Numbered from the stretch's first letter, positions 42,794-52,107 are shown. The stretch is 64,000 nucleotides of DNA from Geovibrio thiophilus (GCF_004087915.1 NZ_CP035108.1:1116001-1180000), one strand, 5' to 3'. Notes: generated from the sequence alone by a model not told the origin. Numbers and translations: made by a program.

Positions 42794-45154
42794 ATGGCTA
42801 AAAACCTTGTTATTGTTGAGTCTCCGGCGAAAGCCAAAACTATAGAAAAATATCTGGGCAGAAGTTTTAAGGTTCTTGCGAGTGTTGGTCACGTGAAGGA
42901 TCTTCCCTCGAACAAGTTGGGAGTCGATATAGAAAACGGGTTTCAGCCCGAATATATCACTATCAGAGGAAAGAAAAAGGTTCTCGACGACCTCAAGAAA
43001 GAGGCGCAGACGGCTGAAAAAATCTTCTTAGCTCCTGACCCTGACCGTGAAGGTGAGGCAATCGCATGGCATATCGCAGGCGAGCTCGGCAAAAAGAACA
43101 TGGAAAAAATCAAGAGGGTCTATTTTAACGAGATTACCAAAAAAGGTATTCAGGACGGGATAGAAAGCCCTGTTGACATAAACATGGACATGGCAATGGC
43201 TCAGCAGTCCCGCCGTGTTCTGGACAGGCTTGTGGGTTATCTGGTCAGCCCGCTCCTGTGGAAGCCTCTTAAGTTCGGTCTTTCCGCAGGAAGAGTGCAG
43301 TCCGTGGCGCTCCGCCTCATCTGTGAGCGCGAAGAGGAGATAGAGAAGTTCAAGCCGGAGGAATACTGGACGATTGACGGCATGTTCCTTCTGGATAATG
43401 ACGAAAACAGGAAACTTAAAGCCAGACTCGAAAAAAAGGACGGCAAAAAGATAAAAGTCGGCAAAAAAGAGGAGGCGGACAAGGTTCTTGCTGATCTCAA
43501 AAAAGCCGCGTTCTCCGTAACAGATGTAGCGAGAAAGACAGTAATGCAGAAGGCTCCGCTGCCTTTCTCCACCTCCATGCTTCAGCAGGAGGCGAGCCGC
43601 AAGCTTGGCTACTCCGCCAAACGGACTATGATGACCGCTCAGAAGCTGTACGAAGGTATGGATCTGGGAAGTCAGGGACCAATGGGGCTTATAACCTACA
43701 TGCGTACCGACTCGGTGAGAATATCCGATGAGGCGGCAAAGGAAGCGGCGGACTATATCAAAAAGGAATTCGGTTCCGACTTCCTCACAAAAGGCATGAG
43801 AAAAGCCAAAGAAGCTAAGGTTAAGGCTCAGGACGCTCACGAGGCGATCCGCCCGACTGCGGTTGAGCGTACGCCCCAATCAGTTGAAAAGTTTCTTTCC
43901 GCAGAGCAGTACAAACTCTATAAGCTTATATGGGAACGCTTCGTGGCAAGCCAGATGGCGGATGCGGAGTATGACCAGAGCACAATAACAATTACCGGCG
44001 GAGCCTATGAGTTTAAGGCTCAGGGCAAAATCCTCAAATTCCCCGGTTTCAGACAGCTTTACATTGAAGGCGACGAGGAAGCTCAGAAAGATGCCGAGGC
44101 GATCCTTTTCGATATAAAAGAGAATACCCCCGCAAAACCCGAAAGCTTTGACCCCAAGCAGAACTTTACCCAGCCCCCCGCAAGGTACACAGAGGCGAGC
44201 ATCATTAAAACCCTTGAGCAGGAAGGGATCGGGCGACCCAGTACATACGCCAGTATCATATCAACAATACAGGAAAGGGAATATGTTGAGATTATGGAGA
44301 AAAAGCTCCGCCCTACGGAGCTGGGACGCATTGTCAACAGGCTCCTTGTCAGCAACTTTCCCAGTATATTCGAGATAAAATTCACTGCAGGGCTTGAAAA
44401 TGACCTTGATAAGGTGGCAGAAGGCGCTGTTAAGTGGGATGAGGTACTGGACGAATTTTTCAAGAGCTTCAAGCCTGTTCTTGCTGTTGCGGAGAAACAG
44501 TTCAGCGTTAACTTGACCCTTGATTCCGACTGCCCGAAATGCGGCGGCGGACTTGTTATAAAATACGGACGCAACGGCTCTTTCGCCGCATGCTCCAAAT
44601 ACCCTGAGTGTGATTTCTCCTCCGATTACGAGAGGCAGGAGGACGGAACAATTAAACTTATCGAAAAACCTAAAAACGAATCAACAGGAATAGTGTGTGA
44701 CAAATGCGGGAAAGAGATGGTGCTCAAAAAATCCCGCTTTGGTGAAATGCTCGCCTGCTCCGGCTACCCCGAGTGCAAGAACATCAAGCAGTATGTGCGT
44801 GATGAGGAAGGCAAGGTTAAGCTTGTGGAGGAGATGACAGCCGAGATCGAGACCCCCTGCCCGAAATGCGGCGGCAAGCTCGCCGTTAAAAAAGGGAAAA
44901 GGGGCAACTTCATAGCCTGCTCCGGCTATCCCGAATGCAGCTTCACGGCTAACATCACCACGGATGCCAAAGGGAATATATCCCCCGAGATTCTCAAGGT
45001 TGACGAAAATGTCAAATGCGAGAAATGCGGCAGTCCCATGGCGTTGAAAAAAGGTCCCAGAGGGCGCTTTTTCGCCTGCACCGCATATCCGAAATGCAAA
45101 AACGCCAAGCCTATTCAGACTCTGGAAGACGGCACCATAACCGTTAAGGAATAA
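42794..45154 (+). CDS. topA: DNA topoisomerase I with four zinc-ribbon repeats
   Basis: The 786-residue type IA topoisomerase starts with the Toprim domain (KNLVIVESPAKAKTIEKYLG; DPDREGEAIAWH). The active-site tyrosine is Y302 in ITYMRTDSVR. After the core, four C-terminal C4 zinc-ribbon domains start at about residue 578 (CPKCGG), 636 (CDKCGK), 688 (CPKCGG) and 743 (CEKCGS). It relaxes negative supercoils. It follows smg by 14 bases and precedes trmFO by eight. Confidence 0.97.
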   Translation: MAKNLVIVESPAKAKTIEKYLGRSFKVLASVGHVKDLPSNKLGVDIENGFQPEYITIRGKKKVLDDLKKEAQTAEKIFLAPDPDREGEAIAWHIAGELGKKNMEKIKRVYFNEITKKGIQDGIESPVDINMDMAMAQQSRRVLDRLVGYLVSPLLWKPLKFGLSAGRVQSVALRLICEREEEIEKFKPEEYWTIDGMFLLDNDENRKLKARLEKKDGKKIKVGKKEEADKVLADLKKAAFSVTDVARKTVMQKAPLPFSTSMLQQEASRKLGYSAKRTMMTAQKLYEGMDLGSQGPMGLITYMRTDSVRISDEAAKEAADYIKKEFGSDFLTKGMRKAKEAKVKAQDAHEAIRPTAVERTPQSVEKFLSAEQYKLYKLIWERFVASQMADAEYDQSTITITGGAYEFKAQGKILKFPGFRQLYIEGDEEAQKDAEAILFDIKENTPAKPESFDPKQNFTQPPARYTEASIIKTLEQEGIGRPSTYASIISTIQEREYVEIMEKKLRPTELGRIVNRLLVSNFPSIFEIKFTAGLENDLDKVAEGAVKWDEVLDEFFKSFKPVLAVAEKQFSVNLTLDSDCPKCGGGLVIKYGRNGSFAACSKYPECDFSSDYERQEDGTIKLIEKPKNESTGIVCDKCGKEMVLKKSRFGEMLACSGYPECKNIKQYVRDEEGKVKLVEEMTAEIETPCPKCGGKLAVKKGKRGNFIACSGYPECSFTANITTDAKGNISPEILKVDENVKCEKCGSPMALKKGPRGRFFACTAYPKCKNAKPIQTLEDGTITVKE

Positions 45155-45162
45155 TTCTTTTC

Positions 45163-46473
45163 ATGAACCCCGTTCATATTATCGGAGGCGGTCTCGCAGG
45201 GAGTGAGGCCGCTTATCAGCTTGCTAAACGCAATATCCCCGTGATTATTTATGAGATGCGCCCCGAGGTGATGACTCCTGCCCATTCAGGCGGGAATTTC
45301 GCTGAGCTTGTTTGCTCCAACTCCCTCAAATCGGAGGCGCAGGATACAGGCTCGGGGCTTCTTAAGGCTGAGCTTGAGCTCATGGACAGCATGCTTATCC
45401 GCATAGCGAAAGAGTGCAGAGTGCCTGCGGGCGGCTCACTTGCCGTGGACAGAGACATGTTCTCCGCAAAGGTCACTGAAACACTCTCCGCTATGGAAAA
45501 CGTGCGGATTGTGCGCGGCGAGGTTAGGGATATTCCCGCTGACAGACCGCTGATTATCGCAAGCGGACCTCTGACCTCTGACACTCTGGCGGATAAAATA
45601 AAATCTCTCATGGGCGGCGGACTGTATTTCTTTGACGCCATATCCCCCATAATCGATTTCGATTCCGTGGACATGACCAAATGCTATTTTAAGAGCCGCT
45701 ACGGCAAGGGCGATCCGGATTATCTCAACTGTCCGATGACAAAGGATGAGTACGATGCTTTTTATGATGCGCTCATGGAGGCTGAAAAGGTTGCCTTTGA
45801 GGACTTCGAGAAGATGAATGTCTTTGAAGGGTGCATGCCCATAGAAGAGATGGCGGCGAGAGGGCGCAAGACTCTTGCTTTCGGTCCACTGAAGCCTGTG
45901 GGACTTGAGCATCCCGAAACTGATAAGAGATATTACGCTGTCCTTCAGCTCCGTAAGGAGAACGGGGAGGGCACCTCCTACAACCTTGTAGGCTGCCAGA
46001 CCAAGATGAAAACCGGTGAACAGAAGCGTGTTTTCCGCATGATTCCCGGGCTTGAGAATGCGGAATTTCTTCGCTACGGCTCAGTTCACCGCAACACATA
46101 TATTAATTCCCCGTCAGGGCTGGACGATAGGTTCAGATATGCGGAAGGCTTCTATTTCGCCGGACAGATAACCGGAGTTGAGGGTTATCTGGAATCCATA
46201 GCATCGGGGCTTATAGCGGGTTATGATCTCGCATTAAGACTGTCGGGGGGTGAAAGCAGACCTTTTCCGAAAGAATGCGCCCTCGGCTCTCTGGGACTGT
46301 TTGTCACTGATAAATACGAAACGACACGCAAAAAATATGTTCCCAGCAGCTTCCATTTCGGCATGCTTCCCGCATTAGATGAGAGGATAAAGGATAAAAA
46401 ACTCAAAAAGAACATGATGGCTGAGAAGGCTGTCAATGCCTTGAAGGATTTTTTGGATAATACTGAAATGTAG
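45163..46473 (+). CDS. trmFO: Methylenetetrahydrofolate-tRNA (uracil-5-)-methyltransferase TrmFO
   Basis: The 436-residue flavoprotein starts with the FAD-binding IIGGGLAGSEAAYQLAKR and has HSGGNFAELVCSNSLKS and the C-terminal GQITGVEGYLESIASG typical of TrmFO. It makes m5U54 in tRNA using folate instead of SAM. It lies in the topA-trmFO-xerC order known from several phyla, but a repeat element separates it from xerC. Confidence 0.95.
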   Translation: MNPVHIIGGGLAGSEAAYQLAKRNIPVIIYEMRPEVMTPAHSGGNFAELVCSNSLKSEAQDTGSGLLKAELELMDSMLIRIAKECRVPAGGSLAVDRDMFSAKVTETLSAMENVRIVRGEVRDIPADRPLIIASGPLTSDTLADKIKSLMGGGLYFFDAISPIIDFDSVDMTKCYFKSRYGKGDPDYLNCPMTKDEYDAFYDALMEAEKVAFEDFEKMNVFEGCMPIEEMAARGRKTLAFGPLKPVGLEHPETDKRYYAVLQLRKENGEGTSYNLVGCQTKMKTGEQKRVFRMIPGLENAEFLRYGSVHRNTYINSPSGLDDRFRYAEGFYFAGQITGVEGYLESIASGLIAGYDLALRLSGGESRPFPKECALGSLGLFVTDKYETTRKKYVPSSFHFGMLPALDERIKDKKLKKNMMAEKAVNALKDFLDNTEM

Positions 46474-46479
46474 AATCAG

Positions 46480-46516
46480 GATGACGTGATCCTGAACGCA
46501 GTGAAGGATCTCTCAG
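46480..46516. repeat. Dispersed repeat fragment after trmFO
   Basis: GGATGACGTGATCCTGAACG continuing to AGTGAAGGATCTCTCAG resembles a very common dispersed bacterial repeat type; related fragments occur near 35025 and 14340. Confidence 0.5.
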
Positions 46517-46523
46517 TATAAAA

Positions 46524-46546
46524 GCGGATTAAGGTTATGAATACAG
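46524..46546. repeat. Direct repeat around the xerC start, upstream copy
   Basis: These 23 bases, ending TTATGAATACAG, duplicate 46627-46649 with one mismatch. They include the xerC start codon and one arm of H3. Confidence 0.9.
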
Positions 46547-46635
46547 TCCCACTGACGGGACTGCGCCGTGCGCAGCGAAGCCGTGTTTTTCACGGCGCGA
46601 GCGTGTATCTTAATCCGACAGGATGTGCGGATTAA
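46537..46635 (+). other. Decoy reading frame from a duplicated xerC start codon
   Basis: The duplicated ATG opens a 32-codon frame, MNTVPLTGLRRAQ and onward through the repeat element, that ends at TAA four bases before the true xerC ATG. It could act as an upstream ORF coupled to xerC or be a by-product of the duplication. Confidence 0.5.
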
Positions 46636-46636
46636 G
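46544..46636 (+). repeat. Hairpin repeat element at the xerC start
   Basis: H1 (CAGTCCC-ACTGAC-GGGACTG) at 46544-46563, box 1 at 46565-46580, H2 (GCCGTG-TTTTT-CACGGC) at 46580-46596, box 2 at 46597-46608, and H3 at 46609-46636: CTTAATCCG, AC, AGGAT, GT, bulged G, CGGATTAAG. H3 ends four bases before the xerC ATG, so its gene-side arm can sequester the translation start. Confidence 0.9.
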
Positions 46637-46649
46637 ATTATGAATACAG
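46627..46649. repeat. Direct repeat around the xerC start, gene copy
   Basis: This is the gene-side copy of the 23-base duplication, covering the H3 arm, the true start codon and three codons of xerC. Confidence 0.9.
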
Positions 46650-47542
46650 ACCGTGCGATTGCTGACTTCATTCTTTTTTTGAAAAACGAAAAAAACGCCT
46701 CCGAGCACACAATAAAGGCGTATTCCGGAGATCTGTCCGAACTGGCGGAGTATCTGGAAACAGAAAAGATCAGTGATATAGAATCTGCTGACTTCTTCGT
46801 TCTGCGTGGGTTTGCCGCATCGCTTTTCGACAGAGACATCTCTAAATCCACTGCCGAGCGCAAGATAGCCTGCCTGAAATCATTCTTTAAATATCTCCAC
46901 AAAAAAGGGATCACGGACGACAACCACGCCCGTATGCTGAAATTCCCCAAGAAAGAGAAGAAAGCCTTTAATGTTTTCAATATAGACGATCTCCTGAATC
47001 TGCTTGAACTTCCTGACAAAACAGAAGCCGCCGGAATGCGTGACGCCCTGATACTGGAGCTTATGTACGGAACAGGTGTCCGTGTTTCTGAGCTCACAGG
47101 GCTGAATATTTCCGATGTTGACCTGCGCGGAATGCGTATGCGTGTGCGGGGCAAAGGGAAGAAGGAGCGCATTATACCGCTGGGTGACATTCTCGGTGAG
47201 CTGATAACGGAGTACATGCGTGTTCGTGCCGATGTGCCCGCAGAGGGGCATTACCCCAAGGATGACGCGGTGTTTCTTAATAAGTACGGCAGCAGACTGA
47301 CTGAGCGTTCCGTGGGGCGTATAGTGGAAAAGTATCTCAAAGCCGCGCAGCTGCCTCTGGATTTTTCCCCGCACTCATTCAGACATTCCTTCGCAACTCA
47401 TCTTCTTGAGGGTGGGGCGGATCTCCGCACTATTCAGGAACTTCTCGGGCATGAATCCCTCTCAACCACGCAAAAATATACACACCTTAACCTCAGCGAC
47501 CTGTTGAGGGTGTATGATAAAACTCACCCGAAAGCAAAATAA
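46640..47542 (+). CDS. xerC: Tyrosine recombinase XerC/XerD type
   Basis: The 300-residue recombinase has an N-terminal SAM-like core-binding domain and the catalytic set: arginine in GTGVRVSELTGL, lysine in RGKGKKERIIPL, HSFRHSFATHLL, GHESLSTTQKYTHL with the nucleophile tyrosine. It would resolve chromosome dimers. XerC versus XerD cannot be settled from one copy; the neighbourhood of trmFO favours XerC. The ATG at 46640 lacks a good ribosome site; only GGATTAAG, held in a hairpin arm, precedes it. Confidence 0.9.
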   Translation: MNTDRAIADFILFLKNEKNASEHTIKAYSGDLSELAEYLETEKISDIESADFFVLRGFAASLFDRDISKSTAERKIACLKSFFKYLHKKGITDDNHARMLKFPKKEKKAFNVFNIDDLLNLLELPDKTEAAGMRDALILELMYGTGVRVSELTGLNISDVDLRGMRMRVRGKGKKERIIPLGDILGELITEYMRVRADVPAEGHYPKDDAVFLNKYGSRLTERSVGRIVEKYLKAAQLPLDFSPHSFRHSFATHLLEGGADLRTIQELLGHESLSTTQKYTHLNLSDLLRVYDKTHPKAK

Positions 47543-47708
47543 ATCATTTTTTTATTCGTTCATTCCGAAACAGTTAAGGGCGCAGAGCGCCTTTCCGCCT
47601 TTGTCCGGCGTTTTTTTCACTGTGAAATATTTAAATCAGATGATATTATTCGTTCCGGTAATGATTATACCACTATTATTTACTGATTGGAATTAATATA
47701 GGTTGAGC

Positions 47709-49010
47709 ATGGAAAAAGCATTAGTTGTTGACGACAGCAGACTTATACGCAAAAGCATTAGAACCGAACTGGAAAAGTTTAGTTATAAAGTTGATGAAGC
47801 GGCAGATCTGACTGAGGCCAGAAAAAAACTGGCTGAAAACTATTATGATGTTGTGACGCTTGACATGGTTCTGCCGGACGGCAAAGGTCTGGAGCTGTGC
47901 AGGGAAATGAAGTATGAGCAGAAGTTTGAGCAGACAACTGTGATCATCATTACCTCCTTAATTGATGATTCCGTGCGCATACAATGCTTTCAGAACGGAG
48001 CATTCGGATATTTCCTGAAAAATTCCGTGAGAGAAGGTCTCGGTGTCTTTCTTCAGAATGTGAAGGATTTTGTAAGCACCTGCTGTTTCAGCGGAATGAA
48101 AGCTCTTCTTGTAGAAGACAGCAAACTCCAGAGACACTTCATCAGCGGTCTTCTGAAAAAATCAGGTGTGACTCCCATATGTATGGAAAATATTGAGAGC
48201 GCAATGGATCTGCTGAAAAGCGGAAGCTATGTGCCTGACATTGTCCTTATTGACTACTTCTTCGGCTCAGGCAAAACCAGCGGGGAATTTGTCAACTTCC
48301 TCAAAAAAGACTACAATTTTAAAAATATTCCTATCATTGCCATGACTGTTTCTGACGACAGAGAAGTGCGCAACAGCCTTTTTTATACAGGAGTTAACGA
48401 CTTTTTTCATAAGCCGTTCGACGTGGAGGAGTTTTATCTGCGCCTGAGAGCGCATCTTCTCAATAAAATACTGCTGGACGACATGGAGAAAACCAATAAG
48501 CTTCTTCAGCTTCAGGCGATTACTGACGGACTCACAGGCATATATAACAGACGGTATTTTTACGAAACACTCAGCAAAGAAGACAGCAGATTCCGCAGAA
48601 CAAAAGAGCCTTACTCCGTGATACTGTTTGATATAGACCATTTCAAAAGGATAAACGACAGATTCGGACACATTCTGGGCGATGAGGTGATTAAGGAAAT
48701 TTCTTCGATTGCCCGCTCGCTCACGAGAGAATCGGACACTGTAGCCCGTTACGGCGGCGAGGAATTTATTATCCTTCTCCCTGAAACAGACTGCAACGGG
48801 GCTTACACTCTGGCAGAAAAGCTCAGAAAAACCACTGAGTCGGCTGTGTTTAAAGGAATCAGTGCCCGCATTACAAGCAGCTTCGGCGTTGCCTGCATTT
48901 CAGAAACCAGATGCAGTGAAAAGCTTGTGAACCTTGCGGACGAGAGACTGTATCAGGCTAAAAATATGGGCAGAAACCGTGTTGTCGGCAGCGAAACAAT
49001 AGTTAAGTAG
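47709..49010 (+). CDS. PleD-like response regulator with diguanylate cyclase domain
   Basis: The 433-residue protein has two receiver domains and a GGDEF domain. Receiver 1 (about 1-115) has VVDDS, the phosphoacceptor aspartate in TLDMVLPDG and lysine in YFLKNS. Receiver 2 (about 130-245) has LVEDSK, LIDYFFG and FHKPFD, so both look phosphorylatable. The cyclase (about 270-430) has an active RYGGEEF signature. It would make c-di-GMP. A TTG two codons upstream is an alternative start. Confidence 0.93.
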   Translation: MEKALVVDDSRLIRKSIRTELEKFSYKVDEAADLTEARKKLAENYYDVVTLDMVLPDGKGLELCREMKYEQKFEQTTVIIITSLIDDSVRIQCFQNGAFGYFLKNSVREGLGVFLQNVKDFVSTCCFSGMKALLVEDSKLQRHFISGLLKKSGVTPICMENIESAMDLLKSGSYVPDIVLIDYFFGSGKTSGEFVNFLKKDYNFKNIPIIAMTVSDDREVRNSLFYTGVNDFFHKPFDVEEFYLRLRAHLLNKILLDDMEKTNKLLQLQAITDGLTGIYNRRYFYETLSKEDSRFRRTKEPYSVILFDIDHFKRINDRFGHILGDEVIKEISSIARSLTRESDTVARYGGEEFIILLPETDCNGAYTLAEKLRKTTESAVFKGISARITSSFGVACISETRCSEKLVNLADERLYQAKNMGRNRVVGSETIVK

Positions 49011-49036
49011 CCTCCTGCCGAAAAAGATAAAAAGAA

Positions 49037-49075
49037 AGCCCCGAACGGTTTTGCCGGACGGGGCTGTTGTTTTTT
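49037..49075. terminator. Bidirectional terminator between convergent genes
   Basis: AGCCCCG (49037-49043) and CGGGGCT (49059-49065) form the stem, with T-rich sequence after it on the plus strand and a run on the minus strand (CTTTCTTTTT). It separates the cyclase gene and the cytochrome gene. Confidence 0.8.
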
Positions 49076-49093
49076 AAGATAAAGATGCCGCTG

Positions 49094-49444
49094 TTATTTT
49101 GCGTGGCATTTGTTGCAGGATTTGCCCTGAGGAACTTTCTTCGCAACGTGGCATTCCCAGCAGAAGGTGTCGTGAGCGTCATTTTTAGTCGCTTTAACTT
49201 TGATAGCTCCTTTGAAGTTAGCTTCTCCGCCTGCTTTAAGGTTTTTCAGCGCGCCGCCTTCAGCGGTAATGTGGCAGTCAGTACACTGGTTTTTAGCCTG
49301 ATGCACATCGTGGGGGAACTGAACTGCGGGTTTAGAGGGCTCGCCTGCTACCCAAGTTTTGAGGTCGATTTTCGCGGGACCTGCCGCAATTGCCGCAGCA
49401 ACTGCGAAACACACGATAACCATTGCAACTATGAGTTTTTTCAT
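49094..49444 (-). CDS. Triheme c7-type cytochrome
   Basis: The 116-residue precursor has a signal peptide (about 1-22) and three heme sites, CTDCH, CWECH and CNKCH, with extra histidines in FPHDVHQ and NDAHDTF for bis-histidine ligation. That is the layout of small class III cytochromes such as PpcA/c7 in metal-reducing bacteria, so periplasmic electron transfer is likely. The ATG at 49444 follows AAGGAGAAGATT. Confidence 0.92.
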   Translation of the reverse strand: MKKLIVAMVIVCFAVAAAIAAGPAKIDLKTWVAGEPSKPAVQFPHDVHQAKNQCTDCHITAEGGALKNLKAGGEANFKGAIKVKATKNDAHDTFCWECHVAKKVPQGKSCNKCHAK

Positions 49445-49467
49445 AATCTTCTCCTTCATGAAATCTA

Positions 49468-50079
49468 TCAGCATAAATTAGCATATGACATTATAATGTC
49501 AAGGCTGATTATATCTGATTTACGTATAATTTGCGGTAAAGGAAAGGTAAAATCCACAACAGCGGAGGGGGATGTGTCCGTATTATTTTGGTATAAATAG
49601 AAATTTACCTTTGTGCAAAAAGTTTTGACCATATTCTCTATCCCCCCTTGGTAAGCAGCGCCGGAGAGGTTGGCGCTTGTTGCCGTGACAGCGCCGTATT
49701 CCATTAAAAAATCCGCCAGAGGTTCGGTTTTCGGGAGCCTGACGGCAACTTTTCCGTTCAGGGTCATAAGCGGATGCAGATTTTCCTTAGCCTTAAGAAC
49801 CAGAGTACACGGAAACGGGCAGTTTTTCATCAGATTCAGCGCCGCAGGCGAGAGTTCGGCTATTTCCTCAGCCTGTTCTAAAGATCCGACAAGCACAGGA
49901 AAGGGTTTGTTCATTTCCCTGCCCTTGATTTCGTAAATTTTCTCATTTGCGGCAATGTTTTTTACGGATGCGCCTATGCCGTAGATAGTGTCCGTGGGGA
50001 AGATCACGGGCTCGTTTTCTGAGCCCGCCTGAGAGAATATTTTTCTGAATGCGGGTGAATCCGCCTTCATTATAAGCAT
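49468..50079 (-). CDS. Sua5/YciO/YrdC-type threonylcarbamoyl-AMP synthase
   Basis: The 203-residue protein has the YrdC domain marks PTDTIYGIGASV, KGREMNKPFPVLV and TATSANLSGA. The family makes threonylcarbamoyl-AMP for t6A37 in tRNA; YciO-type paralogues exist, so the gene name is left open. It starts one base after the purE stop. An in-frame ATG three codons in is an alternative start. Confidence 0.88.
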   Translation of the reverse strand: MLIMKADSPAFRKIFSQAGSENEPVIFPTDTIYGIGASVKNIAANEKIYEIKGREMNKPFPVLVGSLEQAEEIAELSPAALNLMKNCPFPCTLVLKAKENLHPLMTLNGKVAVRLPKTEPLADFLMEYGAVTATSANLSGAAYQGGIENMVKTFCTKVNFYLYQNNTDTSPSAVVDFTFPLPQIIRKSDIISLDIIMSYANLC

Positions 50080-50080
50080 T

Positions 50081-50587
50081 TTACTGTGCGCCGTTCAGCA
50101 TCGCCTGTACTTCTTCGTTAGCCTTATAGACTTCCTGCTTCATGTTCTCACGGTAACTCTTAAGCTTTGCGTTAAGCTCGGCGTCTGACCTTGCTATTAT
50201 CTGGCATGCGAAAAGGGCGGCGTTCTTTGCCCCTGCGCTGCCGATCGCCATGGTCGCAACGGGTATGCCGCCGGGCATCTGCACCATTGAAAGCAAAGCG
50301 TCAAGCCCGCCGAGGGTGGTTGCGGAAACGGGCACTGCCACAACGGGAAGGTTGGTCTCGCTCGCCACGACACCGGCAAGGTGCGCCGCGGCGCCCGCAA
50401 GAGCTATTATGACGGAGAAACCGTTATTTTCGGCTCCTCTTGCCCATTCGCCTGTGCGTTCTGGGGTTCTGTGCGCGCTGGAAACTATAACTTCGCAGGG
50501 TACGCTGAAGTCTTTAAGAACCTTAATGGCAGCTTCGGCTATACCGAGGTCTGATTTACTGCCCATTATGATGCCGACTTTACTCAT
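50081..50587 (-). CDS. purE: N5-carboxyaminoimidazole ribonucleotide mutase (class I PurE)
   Basis: The 168-residue enzyme has the class I PurE start VGIIMGSKSDLG, SSAHRTPERTG and the MPGGIPVATMAIG loop. It moves the carboxyl group in purine synthesis after PurK; purK is not in the window. It overlaps purD by four bases. Confidence 0.96.
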   Translation of the reverse strand: MSKVGIIMGSKSDLGIAEAAIKVLKDFSVPCEVIVSSAHRTPERTGEWARGAENNGFSVIIALAGAAAHLAGVVASETNLPVVAVPVSATTLGGLDALLSMVQMPGGIPVATMAIGSAGAKNAALFACQIIARSDAELNAKLKSYRENMKQEVYKANEEVQAMLNGAQ

Positions 50588-51870
50588 TTCTTAAGCCTCC
50601 TGAGCGCCTTAGCTCCGATGTCTTTACGGAAGTGGGCGTTTGTCCAGTATATTTTCTCAACCGCTTCGTAGGCACGCTCTATAGTTTCCCCAAGGTCTTT
50701 TCCCCTTGCGGTAACTCCGAGAACCCGTCCGCCCGTATTCACGGTTTTTTTATCGATAGTTTCCGTGCCCGCATGAAACACCTTGACTCCCGCGATTCTG
50801 TCTGCGTCCGCTATTCCGTTTATCTCATAGCCTTTTTCATAGTCTTTGGGATAACCTCCGGAAGCCATAACCACGCATACAGCGGGCTCAGCGCTCCAGT
50901 CCGCCTTTATTTCGTGAAGCCTGCCGTCTATGCACGCTTCAAAGATTTCAAGCAGATCTGAGTTAAGGCGGGTCAGCACCGGCTGAGTTTCAGGATCTCC
51001 GAAGCGGGCGTTAAACTCAAGCACCTTAACTCCGTCTGCAGTGATCATTAGTCCGGCGTAGATTATGCCGACGTATTTGATGCCGCGTTTCTTAAACTCA
51101 TTTATAAGGGGATAGGCTATTTTCTGCGTTGCGAAATCGAATATTTCATCCGTGACGACAGGAGCGGGTGAGTAAGCGCCCATGCCCCCTGTGTTGGGAC
51201 CCTTATCGCCGTCGTAAACAGCCTTGTGATCCTGACTTGATACCATGGGCAGAACTGTTTCCCCGTCGGAGAAGGCAAGGTATGAAGCCTCCTCTCCATC
51301 GAGAAATTCCTCCACCACCACTTTGCTTCCTGCATCGCCGAAGATATTGTCTATGAAGATCTCTTTCAGCGCGGCTTCCGCTTCCGTCAATGTAAAGGCA
51401 ACCGTGACGCCTTTGCCCGCCGCGAGTCCGTCAGCCTTGATTACGATGGGAGCGCCTTTTTCATGCACATAGGCGTTCGCCGCTTCAAAATCGGTGAACT
51501 CTCTGTAAAAAGCTGTGGGTATACCCGCCGCAACCATCATTTCCTTGGCGAACGCTTTACTGGCTTCTATCTGCGCCGCAGCTTTGCATGGACCGAAGAC
51601 ACGGAGTCCGTGCTCCTGAAAATAATCCACTATCCCTGCGGCGAGGGGATCCTCCGGACCCACGACAGTAAGCGCTACGCCGTTTGCTTTCGCAAAGTCC
51701 GCAAGTTCCTTAAGGTCGGTGGCTTTTATGCGGATATTGGTCACTTTGTTTTCAAGAGCTGTGCCGCCGTTGCCGGGGGCGACAAAGATTTCCTCAATCT
51801 TGGGGTTCTGAGCCAGTTTCCACGCGAGGGCGTGTTCCCTGCCCCCGCTGCCTACAACAAGTATTTTCAT
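50584..51870 (-). CDS. purD: Phosphoribosylamine-glycine ligase
   Basis: The 428-residue ATP-grasp enzyme starts MKILVVGSGGREHALAWKL and shows KADGLAAGKGV, FGDAGSKVVVEEFLDGEE and FNARFGDPETQ. It makes GAR early in purine synthesis. A hairpin repeat element lies 30 bases upstream (51901-51988) and separates it from purH, with which it would otherwise be transcribed. Confidence 0.97.
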   Translation of the reverse strand: MKILVVGSGGREHALAWKLAQNPKIEEIFVAPGNGGTALENKVTNIRIKATDLKELADFAKANGVALTVVGPEDPLAAGIVDYFQEHGLRVFGPCKAAAQIEASKAFAKEMMVAAGIPTAFYREFTDFEAANAYVHEKGAPIVIKADGLAAGKGVTVAFTLTEAEAALKEIFIDNIFGDAGSKVVVEEFLDGEEASYLAFSDGETVLPMVSSQDHKAVYDGDKGPNTGGMGAYSPAPVVTDEIFDFATQKIAYPLINEFKKRGIKYVGIIYAGLMITADGVKVLEFNARFGDPETQPVLTRLNSDLLEIFEACIDGRLHEIKADWSAEPAVCVVMASGGYPKDYEKGYEINGIADADRIAGVKVFHAGTETIDKKTVNTGGRVLGVTARGKDLGETIERAYEAVEKIYWTNAHFRKDIGAKALRRLKK

Positions 51871-51900
51871 TGCTAATCCTTATTTGATGATAGTTCGCAG

Positions 51901-51988
51901 GCAGGTACATCCTGTCCTGCTGCTCACACGCTCGCGCCGAACTCGGTTCGGCTTCGCTTCGCACGGCGCAGTCCCATCCATGGGACTG
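51901..51988 (-). repeat. Hairpin repeat element upstream of purD
   Basis: In minus orientation: H1 (CAGTCCC-ATGGAT-GGGACTG) at 51988-51969, box 1 at 51967-51952, H2 (CCGAAC-CGA-GTTCGG) at 51951-51937, box 2, and H3 at 51920-51901 (GCAGG, AC, AGGAT, GT, bulged A, CCTGC). All parts of the family plan are present. Confidence 0.9.
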
Positions 51989-51993
51989 TTTTG

Positions 51994-52028
51994 CGTCATT
52001 GCGAACCCTGAAAGGGTGAAGCAATCTC
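51994..52028. repeat. 35-base dispersed repeat
   Basis: It begins CGTCATTGCGAACCCTGAAA and is an exact reverse complement of 14263-14297. Fragments (AGAGATTGCTTC) also occur near 58410 and 58551. Confidence 0.9.
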
Positions 52029-52107
52029 TCTGTATATTTCAGAGACTGCCACATCGCTTCGTTCCTCGCAGTGACACTGTAATACGTCATCCAGTCAGTT
52101 TGAGGCA

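Noticed and set aside
43028-43879. Long minus-strand reading frame inside topA
   Set aside because: It is a codon-bias shadow of topA with no ribosome site or recognisable domain.
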